From Desulfobacteraceae bacterium (GTDB lineage Bacteria > Desulfobacterota > Desulfobacteria > Desulfobacterales > Desulfobacteraceae): a stretch of 11,680 bases of DNA. Within the stretch, counting starts at the first letter, position 1, and the number at the start of each line of letters is the position of its first letter. A model generated the notes under the pieces. It was not told the origin of the DNA. It saw only the letters and a program-made list of their open reading frames with translations, and did no database searches. This document shows positions 1 to 6,840 of this stretch, one piece after another. The DNA is taken from the NCBI GenBank assembly GCA_024225895.1, contig JAAEMC010000100.1, positions 1 through 11,680 of the forward strand, in the 5' to 3' direction. Both the position numbers and the translations under genes were made by a program.

Positions 1-557
1 TTGAGCCGTCCAATGGATTTCTCATTGGAAAAAAATAATCGTGCCTGATGGGCCAAATAAGCATATGAGCCTAACACGCAAAACAATACAATGGTGATCA
101 CCAGGCAAACAATACAGATATCCGCTTTGGTTAAAGCCGGTAAATCCAGAAATGTGGGAAGAAATCCGCAATAAAATAGAATCACCTTGGGATTGGACAG
201 GGTAATCAACAGGCCGCTTAAAAAATGACCATAAGGCGTATGTTTGCCAGGACTGCTTTCTTGGGCAGGCACTGGTTTGGACAACCAGATCTTTACACCT
301 AAAAAAAGAAGATAAGCCGCGCCTATGATTTTAACCAGCATAAAAAAACCGCCCAAAGCCTGTGCGATCATGGACAAGCCCCAGATGGCAAAAAGCAGAA
401 AAATAATATCACCTGTGACAATGCCTGCAATCACCCCGAGGGCTGGGATGAACCCTGAGGCAAGCGCCCTTGAAACAGTGGCGAACACACCGGGGCCCGG
501 CGTGGCTGCAAGGATAAACATGGCAATGCTAAGACTGAAAACAGATAAAACCGTCAT
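1..557 (-). CDS. LysE/RhtB-family amino-acid exporter (3' end cut by window edge)
   Basis: This gene reads leftward from an ATG at 557-555 and stays open to base 1, giving about 185 residues; the family is usually about 205, so only a short C-terminus is missing. The N-terminus is a hydrophobic helix followed by ATPGPG at residues 18-23, the hallmark motif of LysE/RhtB translocators. Further hydrophobic helices follow, and a segment with LSNPKVILF in the second half is also typical of the family. Members export amino acids or related metabolites across the inner membrane. It is divergent from an Lrp/AsnC-type regulator, a classic pairing in which the regulator senses the amino acid and controls the exporter. 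The substrate cannot be told from sequence. The ribosome-binding site is weak (GGGG about 8 bases before the ATG). Confidence 0.9.
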   Translation of the reverse strand, partial: MTVLSVFSLSIAMFILAATPGPGVFATVSRALASGFIPALGVIAGIVTGDIIFLLFAIWGLSMIAQALGGFFMLVKIIGAAYLLFLGVKIWLSKPVPAQESSPGKHTPYGHFLSGLLITLSNPKVILFYCGFLPTFLDLPALTKADICIVCLVITIVLFCVLGSYAYLAHQARLFFSNEKSIGRL

Positions 558-624
558 TTTAAAACCCCGTCAATTAAACAAGTTAAAAAGAGCATAATTG
601 GAACAAAATATATTTATGATACCT

Positions 625-653
625 GTTATATAATATATGATAAAATACTGCAA
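625..653 (-). promoter_or_regulatory. Candidate sigma-70 promoter for the LysE-type exporter
   Basis: Read on the minus strand, TTGCAG (653-648) and TATAAC (630-625) are separated by exactly 17 bases, a good match to -35 and -10 elements. It lies about 70 bases upstream of the exporter ATG. The region is very AT-rich, so chance matches are possible. The -35 element overlaps the left arm of the dyad at 650-679, which would let a bound regulator affect it. Confidence 0.45.
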
Positions 654-679
654 AAAAATGGCCTTTTCATGGTTTTTGC
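650..679. promoter_or_regulatory. Imperfect dyad between exporter and regulator, candidate Lrp/AsnC-type operator
   Basis: GCAAAAA at 650-656 is the inverse complement of TTTTTGC at 673-679. A shorter inner ATG/CAT pair (658-660 and 668-670) is offset by one base. The dyad lies between the divergent genes, overlaps the -35 element of the candidate exporter promoter, and ends 35 bases before the regulator start. Lrp/AsnC proteins commonly bind such degenerate AT-rich dyads in their own upstream regions. Binding is inferred; an RNA hairpin in the leader is the alternative. Confidence 0.35.
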
Positions 680-714
680 GGCAATTTGATTAAAAATTTA
701 AGGAGTGTTGTTAT

Positions 715-1173
715 ATGGGCAATAAATTTGAAGGCGCCCTTGACCGGATCGGGAAAAGAATTCTTCAGGAACTTGTCAAAAATGCCAGATCCACTTTCAG
801 CGAAATCGGCAGAAAGGTTGGCTTGTCTTCACCCGCGGTAGCAGAGCGGGTCTACAAAATGGAAGAAGCCGGAATCATTTGCGGATATCATGCCCGCATT
901 GATCCTGATACTATTGGACGCAATGTTTTTGCCTTTGTTACCCTGACAACGCAATCCAATAAATATCCCAAAATATTCGAATTTGCCTCTAAGACAAAAG
1001 AAGTCCTGGAATGTCACCATATCAGCGGTGAGGACTCTTTAATTTTTAAAGTGGGTGTGGGTTCAATATCCCATCTGGATAAACTGGTTGAAAAATTAAA
1101 TGCCTATGGAGAGACCAAAACAGCCATTGTGTTATCATCTCCGGTACAAGAACGAACAATAGAGATTATTTAA
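715..1173 (+). CDS. Lrp/AsnC-family transcriptional regulator
   Basis: This 152-residue protein has the normal length and layout of an Lrp/AsnC regulator. An N-terminal helix-turn-helix (about residues 10-60) includes 'LDRIGKRILQELVKNAR' and the recognition part 'IGRKVGLSSPAVAERV'. A C-terminal RAM/effector-binding domain (about 68-148) contains the usual glycine-bearing strand 'SGEDSLIFKVGV'. Proteins of this family form dimers and octamers, bind amino acids, and activate or repress transport and metabolism genes. The start is supported by AAGGAG at 700-705, nine bases before the ATG. The divergent LysE-type exporter is the likely target, along with autoregulation. The effector cannot be predicted. 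The next gene begins 77 bases downstream and could be co-transcribed. Confidence 0.93.
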   Translation: MGNKFEGALDRIGKRILQELVKNARSTFSEIGRKVGLSSPAVAERVYKMEEAGIICGYHARIDPDTIGRNVFAFVTLTTQSNKYPKIFEFASKTKEVLECHHISGEDSLIFKVGVGSISHLDKLVEKLNAYGETKTAIVLSSPVQERTIEII

Positions 1174-1250
1174 CCCGGCAGTATCGAAAGATTACTTTTA
1201 AAACTATCTTAAAAAAAGATTTTTCACCCGTTTAAAGGAGTACGGATCAA

Positions 1251-2108
1251 ATGACATTTCAAAGGCTCACCTATTCCATTCCCTGGAACCTGTTTTTAAT
1301 CACACTGGGCAGCATTATTTTCAGCATTGGTTTAAAGGCCATTGTGATTCCGCACGGCATGATCACGGGCGGTTTTTCCGGTGCCGGCATCCTGATTTAT
1401 TATTATACAAACCTTCTGACGCCGGGCACCTGGTACATGATCATCAACATCCCGGTTTTTATTTTGGGCTGGAAATTTATCTCCAGGCGATTTTTTCTTT
1501 ACAGCCTTTATGGGGCGGTTATGCTGACGATTTTCATTGATTTGATCAACTTTACAATAGCGGTAAATGACAATATATTGGCTGTCCTTGCCGGCGGAAC
1601 CATCATGGGAGCCGGGGCAGGAATAACTTTCAGGTCCCTGGGTTCGGCCGGCGGTAATGACATTATTTCAGTGATGCTGAATCAGAAATTCGGAATCCGT
1701 ATAGGGACCTATACTTTTTTGTTTAACCTGGTGCTCTTTGTCTTTAGTTTCGGGTCATTGAACACGGATCTTGTTCTCTATTCCATGGCCATGAGCTTTA
1801 TCACCTCACAGGTAGTGGATTACTTCATGATGATGTTCAACCAGCGAAAAATGATCATTGTGATCAGCGAAAAATCAAAGACAATTGCGGATGAAGTCAT
1901 CCACAAGATGAAACGAGGTGTAACCTTTTTAAAAGGAGAAGGCGCTTACACAGGTAAAGAAAAAAATGTGCTTTTAACTGTGGTTAATACCTTTCAGATA
2001 AAGCGGATTGAAGAAATCGCATATCAAATTGATCCAGATGCATTCCTCATCGTTGAAAACACATTTAATGTATTGGGCAAAGGATTCTCAAAGCGTAAAA
2101 TTTACTGA
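1251..2108 (+). CDS. YitT-family membrane protein (DUF161 + DUF2179)
   Basis: The 285-residue product has about six to seven hydrophobic segments over residues 12-190 and then a soluble C-terminal domain (about 200-280). The family signatures are clear: 'GLKAIVIPHGMITGGFSG' near residue 35, 'GSAGGNDIISVMLNQKFGI' at 131-149, and a DUF2179-type tail with 'FLKGEGAYTGKEKNVL' and 'DPDAFLIVENTFNVLGKGF'. YitT proteins are widespread inner-membrane proteins of unclear function; transport has been suggested but no substrate is established to my knowledge. AAGGAG at 1235-1240 precedes the ATG by ten bases and supports the start. It follows the Lrp-type regulator in the same direction, so co-transcription or control by that regulator is possible but not shown. 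Confidence 0.9.
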   Translation: MTFQRLTYSIPWNLFLITLGSIIFSIGLKAIVIPHGMITGGFSGAGILIYYYTNLLTPGTWYMIINIPVFILGWKFISRRFFLYSLYGAVMLTIFIDLINFTIAVNDNILAVLAGGTIMGAGAGITFRSLGSAGGNDIISVMLNQKFGIRIGTYTFLFNLVLFVFSFGSLNTDLVLYSMAMSFITSQVVDYFMMMFNQRKMIIVISEKSKTIADEVIHKMKRGVTFLKGEGAYTGKEKNVLLTVVNTFQIKRIEEIAYQIDPDAFLIVENTFNVLGKGFSKRKIY

Positions 2109-2455
2109 ATTCCTTAAAAAAAGCAGCTTCCGGCATGGGATGTAAAAATTCTTTACTGTAAATGGCAAAGTGGCCTATTGTTATTAGCAATTTCTTTACG
2201 GCATTCAAAAAAGATCGCGAGTTGTCGCACCAGCTAACCGGCCTGACGGGTATGGCTGTCAATTTATCTGAAAAACTCCATTTAAGGGCCAGTTGTGCCT
2301 TGATCTTTTTTCAGGATTTGTGGTAATTTGTATTATCCGGTATATCACTATTTCAAGCAACCTTTGACCGATATTTTACACCTGTCTGTATTTCGCATTT
2401 AAATTTAAGACTTCAAAATAAACCAGATCATTTTTAATATGGATAAAGGAAAAAA
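2109..2455. other. 347-base intergenic region with one short ORF of doubtful status
   Basis: No tRNA, insertion sequence or clear GC-rich terminator is visible here. A plus-strand ORF runs from ATG 2162 to TAA 2326 (54 residues, starting MAKWPIVISNFF and ending IFFQDLW). It has protein-like composition but no ribosome-binding site, an in-frame stop directly upstream, and no family I recognise; it may be a gene remnant or chance. A candidate promoter for the beta-helix gene lies at 2364-2392. The distal 130 bases are AT-rich and look like an ordinary leader. Confidence 0.5.
2364..2392 (+). promoter_or_regulatory. Candidate sigma-70 promoter for the beta-helix protein
   Basis: TTGACC at 2364-2369 matches five of six -35 positions. 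TGTATT at 2387-2392 matches four of six -10 positions after a 17-base spacer. The start codon of the secreted beta-helix gene is about 64 bases downstream. The long upstream gap makes an independent promoter likely, but this particular site is only a visual match. Confidence 0.35.
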
Positions 2456-4462
2456 ATGATGAAAACTTGCGATGTAAAACAAAATGCATTTATGGTTATA
2501 GTTTGGATAATGGGTTTGTTTCTTCTTTTTACTAGCTTCAACCCTGTTGCCAATGCTGCTTCCTATTATGTCTCCGCCAGTGGAAACGACGACAATGCAG
2601 GGTCAAGGTCTAATCCATGGAAGACCATTCAGTATGCCGCAGACTCGGTATCTGCCGGTGATACCGTCTATATCAGATCCGGCACCTATCGTGAAAGGGT
2701 TACACTTTCAACTTCCGGCAGTTCCGGCAAATATATTACCTTTACTGCCTATGGCAATGAAACCGTAAATATTGACGGCAGCAATATTACGCTGCCCCAA
2801 TCCTGGGGCGGTCTTTTTGATATCTCTGATGTCAGTTATATTATCGTATCAAAATTGCGAATAAAAAATGCCGGACCGTACAACAACAGTGCCGGTATTC
2901 TGGTGGATAACGGAAGCTATATCACGTTACAAAACAATTATATTTACAATACTGTATCTTCCGGGATAGGCGCCTGGAACAGCAGCAACATTACAATTGA
3001 CAACAATGAAGTTGTACTTGCCTGCAATGACGGTGAACAAGAATGCATCACTGTTGCCGGTACTACCACCTTTGTCATCAAAAACAATACTGTGCACGAC
3101 TCAGGTCCCGGAACCAACGGCGGTGAAGGAATTGATGCAAAAGACGGGTCTTCCAACGGCAGTATTTATAGCAACACCATATATGATATAAACCGTCTTG
3201 GAATCTATGTGGATTCCTGGGATAAGAACACAAAAGAGATTAATATTTACCAGAATACGGTCTATGACTGCAAAGGAGACGGATTTACTGTTGCCGCGGA
3301 ATCCGGCGGTCTGCTGGAAGATATTACCATATACAATAATGTGGCTTATGGTAATTCCGACTGCGGCATTTCCATCAGCAGGAACGGCGGATCTTCCTAC
3401 AGCCATCCAATGGATACTATCAAGGTGATAAACAACACCTTTTACAACAATGGCAGCGGCACCTGGGGCGGTGGTATTTACATTGACAACCCCGAGGCCC
3501 AGGGCGTGGTGATTAAAAACAACATTGTCAGCCAGAATCTCTCCTTTCAAATTGCCGCAGAAAGTGATGTCTCTTCCCAGAATTATTCAGTGTCCTACAA
3601 CCTGGTTGAGGGTTACAGAAACTACAGCGGCGAAGTCTATGGAACAAATTATATTGATACCTCACCGCAGTTTACCAGCACAAGCACACCGGATTTTCAT
3701 TTACTGGCCACATCCCCTGCCATAGATCAGGCAACCTCAACGGATGCCCCTTCCACAGACTATGACGGCACTGCCCGTCCCCAGCCCGATCAGAGCTCCG
3801 GGTATGATATGGGAGCTTATGAATACTCCCTTTGTTACGGAACACCGTCCGCTGCAACCATCACATCTCCCAGCGGTACCATCCAGGACACGACTCCAAC
3901 CTTCATATGGGCTGAAGACACATGCATTACCTGGTATATGCTGTACATCTGGGATTCCGGGCATAATCAAGTGCTGTCGCAATGGTATGAAGCTTCTAGT
4001 ATCTGTGATTCAGGAAGCTGCAGTGTAACCCTCTCAAACCACCTTTCCAACGAAAGTCACGAATGGTTTGTAAAATCCTGGAACAATTACGGCAGTACCT
4101 GGACCAGTGGGACCAGTTTTACGGTGGATATTGACGACCTGCTGCCGTCAAAAATCACTCTGGTATCACCTTCCGGAAGTACGACAGGCACATCGCCGGT
4201 ATTCACATGGATCGAAGACACCAATGCTACATGGTATAAAATTTATATCAGTCATACAGATGCGGGAGGCAAGTTTGTCCAGTGGTATGAGATTGAAGAT
4301 AATTACGCCTCATATCCTGAAGCAGCCTGTAGCGGAGGCCAGTGTACGGTTACCGTCAGTGAAGCAATGGAAGCAGGATCGCATACCTGGTATATGCTGG
4401 GCTGGAATGAATATGGAAACGGCCAATGGAGTAGTGCCATGACATTCAGCATCGCAGAATAA
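2456..4462 (+). CDS. Secreted right-handed beta-helix protein with two C-terminal repeat modules
   Basis: The 668-residue product starts with a Sec signal peptide: hydrophobic residues 12-28, then a probable signal-peptidase site after Ala34 in VANAA. Residues 36-110 resemble the DUF1565 entry of parallel beta-helix proteins ('YYVSASGNDDNAGS', 'NPWKTIQYAAD', 'AGDTVYIRSGTYRERV'). Residues 110-400 are helix rungs rich in N-N-x-I/V and Y-N-N/G-N patterns. Residues 413-457 ('SPAID' to 'DMGAYEY') are the usual end of such helices. Two homologous modules follow (about 464-557 and 564-666). The fold is typical of polysaccharide lyases, epimerases and adhesins; no catalytic set can be named, so activity is unknown. 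AAAGGA at 2445-2450 lies five bases before ATG 2456 and eight before ATG 2459, so the second ATG may be the true start. Confidence 0.88.
   Translation: MMKTCDVKQNAFMVIVWIMGLFLLFTSFNPVANAASYYVSASGNDDNAGSRSNPWKTIQYAADSVSAGDTVYIRSGTYRERVTLSTSGSSGKYITFTAYGNETVNIDGSNITLPQSWGGLFDISDVSYIIVSKLRIKNAGPYNNSAGILVDNGSYITLQNNYIYNTVSSGIGAWNSSNITIDNNEVVLACNDGEQECITVAGTTTFVIKNNTVHDSGPGTNGGEGIDAKDGSSNGSIYSNTIYDINRLGIYVDSWDKNTKEINIYQNTVYDCKGDGFTVAAESGGLLEDITIYNNVAYGNSDCGISISRNGGSSYSHPMDTIKVINNTFYNNGSGTWGGGIYIDNPEAQGVVIKNNIVSQNLSFQIAAESDVSSQNYSVSYNLVEGYRNYSGEVYGTNYIDTSPQFTSTSTPDFHLLATSPAIDQATSTDAPSTDYDGTARPQPDQSSGYDMGAYEYSLCYGTPSAATITSPSGTIQDTTPTFIWAEDTCITWYMLYIWDSGHNQVLSQWYEASSICDSGSCSVTLSNHLSNESHEWFVKSWNNYGSTWTSGTSFTVDIDDLLPSKITLVSPSGSTTGTSPVFTWIEDTNATWYKIYISHTDAGGKFVQWYEIEDNYASYPEAACSGGQCTVTVSEAMEAGSHTWYMLGWNEYGNGQWSSAMTFSIAE
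3845..4453 (+). repeat. Two tandem, diverged protein modules at the C-terminus of the beta-helix protein
   Basis: Residues 464-557 and 564-666 align by eye throughout. Shared elements are 'SPSG', a 'TPTFIW/SPVFTW' strand, 'EDT..TWY', 'QWYE', a close cysteine pair (C517/C522 and C625/C630, each followed by a V-T strand), 'SHEWFV/SHTWYM', and 'WNNYG/WNEYG' near the end. Length and strand pattern suggest an immunoglobulin- or fibronectin-like beta-sandwich, each perhaps held by one disulfide. They probably act as binding or spacer domains. The repeat is in the protein; the DNA copies have diverged. Confidence 0.75.
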
Positions 4463-4511
4463 TCAATACGATTCACCAGAACATTGCTTTTTTTGAAATA
4501 TTAATTGAAAA

Positions 4512-5561
4512 TTAAAAAGATTTACCAAATGAACAGGCCGGATATGTACAGGTAGTGCAATCCCGGCATAGCCCCCCATGGGCAAGCATTGCCATGTCCC
4601 TGTCATCCGGTTTTTCTCCGGCAAGAAGCCGTGGTAAAACAAGATCAAAGACTGTGATTTCGTGATAAAGACCACAGGCTGGAATACCGACAATGGGGAT
4701 ATCTGCCTTATATGCCAGCTGAAACATTGCACCGGGCAAAACCGCGGCACTGTAAAAAAGCTCATCCACACCGGCATCTTTAATAGCAAAACGGGTCACA
4801 TCATCCGGGTCTACGGACATTCCGCCCGTGGTAATGATGATATCTGTTTCTTTTTTTAAGTAATCTTTCAATCTATCCCGAATCATTCCACGGTCATCCG
4901 GCAGAATGGTGCATTCGACCAGTTCAGATCCATAGGAATCCATTTTTTTTTGGACAATTGGTTCAAACTTATCTTGAATCAAGCCGTTAAAGACTTCGCC
5001 TCCTGTTACAATCAGCCTTGCTTTGGCTTTTTTGTACTTTTTCACTTCAAATACCGGCGCGTTTGAGGCGGCAGTATGAACCGCTTTGTCCAGAACAGAT
5101 CTATCAATGACCAAGGGTATGGCTCTTGTCCCTGCCAGTTTAGTCCCTTTTTTTACCGGTGTATTGGTATGGATGGAAGCACACATGACATCCGGGATCA
5201 TATTAAATTCAATCAGTGCATCCACATTAATTTTTAAAAGCCCGTCATGGGCAGCCAGAAGTTCGAGTTTCCCTTCTTTTGGTTTATCCTTGTAAATAAT
5301 TCCATTTCCGGCCAGCGCTTTTACCAATTCAAAAACAGCTTGATCTTCATGGATTTTTGTCTCGTCCAGATCCAGAATATATAAATGGCGTTTTCCCAGC
5401 TTCATTAAATGACAGATATCTTTTTCATTGACCGTATATCCTTTTGGGAATGCCACTCCCTTGAATTCATCTTTTCTGATTTCAGTAATATCGTGGGCAA
5501 GGGGCAACCCTACTGATTCTTCAACCCTGATTTTTTTATATGCAAAATTATGTTTGGGCAT
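4512..5561 (-). CDS. MoeA-like molybdopterin-binding protein with cysteine-rich C-terminus
   Basis: The 349-residue protein has an N-terminal MoeA-like segment ('VEESVGLPLAHDIT', residues 13-26) and a MoCF-biosynthesis/molybdopterin-binding domain at about 181-314. That domain contains 'VTGGEVFNG' and the signature 'TTGGMSVDPDD' (244-254). MoeA-type proteins bind molybdopterin during molybdenum insertion; shorter relatives like this one are poorly characterised. The last 18 residues hold C332-x2-C335-x2-C338-x4-C343 followed by FGK, a possible zinc or iron-sulfur site absent from classical MoeA. It is the last gene of the nitrate-reductase operon, 24 bases after the NrfD-type gene, so a role in supplying or loading NapA cofactor is likely. 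GGAG precedes the start by five bases. Confidence 0.85.
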   Translation of the reverse strand: MPKHNFAYKKIRVEESVGLPLAHDITEIRKDEFKGVAFPKGYTVNEKDICHLMKLGKRHLYILDLDETKIHEDQAVFELVKALAGNGIIYKDKPKEGKLELLAAHDGLLKINVDALIEFNMIPDVMCASIHTNTPVKKGTKLAGTRAIPLVIDRSVLDKAVHTAASNAPVFEVKKYKKAKARLIVTGGEVFNGLIQDKFEPIVQKKMDSYGSELVECTILPDDRGMIRDRLKDYLKKETDIIITTGGMSVDPDDVTRFAIKDAGVDELFYSAAVLPGAMFQLAYKADIPIVGIPACGLYHEITVFDLVLPRLLAGEKPDDRDMAMLAHGGLCRDCTTCTYPACSFGKSF

Positions 5562-5571
5562 GCATGCTCCG

Positions 5572-5584
5572 CTATCATTGATAG
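5572..5584. promoter_or_regulatory. Perfect 13-base palindrome between the nrfD-type and moeA-like genes
   Basis: CTATCA, one central T, then TGATAG form a perfect inverted repeat filling about half of the 24-base gap between these two genes. It is too short and lacks a T-run on either strand, so it is not a convincing terminator. It could be a small mRNA stem near the moeA-like ribosome-binding site, or an operator. The function is unknown. Confidence 0.25.
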
Positions 5585-5585
5585 T

Positions 5586-6821
5586 TTAATGTGAGTTGCC
5601 ATGGGTTTCTTCATATCTTTTCTCGATGATCAAAGCCGGCTTTAACAGGACGGTTACAATAAAGGCACCCAAGCCCACAACACCTGCAGTAATAAGCAGT
5701 TCTACATTACTGGGGGCATAGCTGATGATCTCTCCCATGGGGGATGGAACCAGTCCGGGCACGATCAGGCCGATCCCTTTTTCGATCCAGATACCTATAA
5801 TCAATAAAACCAAAGCAGGCATAAGAAAAATCTGGTTTCCCTTAAACGGTTTAAAGGCCAAAATAAGTGTTCCCAAAAGATTAATGGATATGGCTGTCCA
5901 GATCCAGGGGACAAGAGAATCATGCCCGTTGAGCCCGAAAAATAAGTACATGGCCGATTGGCTGTGATGGGTGGGAAAGTAAAATTCTTTAAAAATTTCA
6001 GAGAACAACATCAGCAGGTTAATGACAGCAGCCGATACAATAATGATTCTGAGCTTGTTGAAAATTTTATCTTCTATCTTATAATCTGTTGCCGAATTCA
6101 CAATATGAAGAACCAGTGATATGATCGCGGGTCCGGCAGCAAAGGCGGAAGCCAGAAATCTCGGTCCCATGAGCGGATTGTTCCAAAAAGGTCTTGCCGG
6201 AAGCCCTTGATATAAAAATGCAGTGATCATATGGATTGCCACTGCCCAGCCAATGGAAATAAAAATAAAGGGTTTGTAAAATTTACCCACAGGTTCCCTG
6301 CCATGATAATGACAATATACGATATAAGCCGGAACCAGTGCGTTTAATGCCAAATACCCATTGAGAACGAGGATATCCCAGGAGAGCAGTGAAGAAGGAA
6401 AATTCAAATGACCGATACCCGGAATCAAGTGCCAGAATTGCAAAGGACGGCCTAAATCCACAAAAACAAAGGTCATACACATGACCAGTGCGCCAACTGC
6501 TACAACTTCCCCGATGATGACCACTTTGTGCAAATCTTTATCGTTGAAGATATATGAAGGCAGAATCAGCATGACAGCAGCGGCTGCCACACCAACAAGA
6601 AATGTGAAATTGGAAATATAAAATCCCCAGGAGACAATATTGGACATATTGGTGGCGGACAATCCCAGTTTAAACTGAATGAAATATCCGTAAACACCCG
6701 CCATCATTAAGCACACAAGGATGCACAAATAAATTTGATACCCTATGGAACCTGATATGTTCCATATAAAAGTATCTCTAACAAATGAAAATAAATCTTT
6801 TAAAGCTGTATTCTTTTTCAT
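5586..6821 (-). CDS. NrfD/PsrC-family quinol-oxidising membrane subunit
   Basis: The 411-residue product has about ten hydrophobic helices spread over residues 28-394 and family motifs such as 'VDLGRPLQFWH' (121-131), 'LSWDILVLNGYLALN' (146-160), and 'ARPFWNNPLMGPRFLASAFA' (209-228). The late 'IEKGIGLIVPGLVPSPMGEI' (346-365) recalls the DsrP/HmcC branch known from sulfate reducers more than short NrfD. Such subunits exchange electrons with menaquinone/menaquinol and dock a periplasmic four-cluster Fe-S subunit. Its partner is encoded just upstream, 19 bases away. In this operon it most likely replaces NapC as quinol dehydrogenase for nitrate reduction. AAGGA seven bases before the ATG supports the start. 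The direction of electron flow is inferred from the neighbours. Confidence 0.9.
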   Translation of the reverse strand: MKKNTALKDLFSFVRDTFIWNISGSIGYQIYLCILVCLMMAGVYGYFIQFKLGLSATNMSNIVSWGFYISNFTFLVGVAAAAVMLILPSYIFNDKDLHKVVIIGEVVAVGALVMCMTFVFVDLGRPLQFWHLIPGIGHLNFPSSLLSWDILVLNGYLALNALVPAYIVYCHYHGREPVGKFYKPFIFISIGWAVAIHMITAFLYQGLPARPFWNNPLMGPRFLASAFAAGPAIISLVLHIVNSATDYKIEDKIFNKLRIIIVSAAVINLLMLFSEIFKEFYFPTHHSQSAMYLFFGLNGHDSLVPWIWTAISINLLGTLILAFKPFKGNQIFLMPALVLLIIGIWIEKGIGLIVPGLVPSPMGEIISYAPSNVELLITAGVVGLGAFIVTVLLKPALIIEKRYEETHGNSH

Positions 6822-6840
6822 ATATTGGTCCTTGGCCGTA

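Noticed and set aside
325..597. 90-residue plus-strand ORF at the left edge
   Set aside because: It is the antisense shadow of the LysE-type exporter, whose ATPGPG motif and helices identify the true strand.
2109..2300. Possible cyclic-di-GMP riboswitch ahead of the secreted beta-helix gene
   Set aside because: Pieces such as GGCAAAGTGGCCTA and GGTATGGCTG recall parts of the GEMM-I consensus, but the order, spacing and paired stems do not fit. A covariance-model search would decide.
3101..3550. 149-residue minus-strand ORF inside the beta-helix gene
   Set aside because: It is fully antisense to a gene with a signal peptide and coherent domain structure, and has no ribosome-binding site or family character.
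4464..4494. Terminator after the beta-helix gene (CAAT/ATTG arms followed by seven T)
   Set aside because: The stem is only four AT-rich pairs with a 15-base loop, too weak to call. The neighbouring TTAATT/AATTAA palindrome (4501-4515) is also AT-only.
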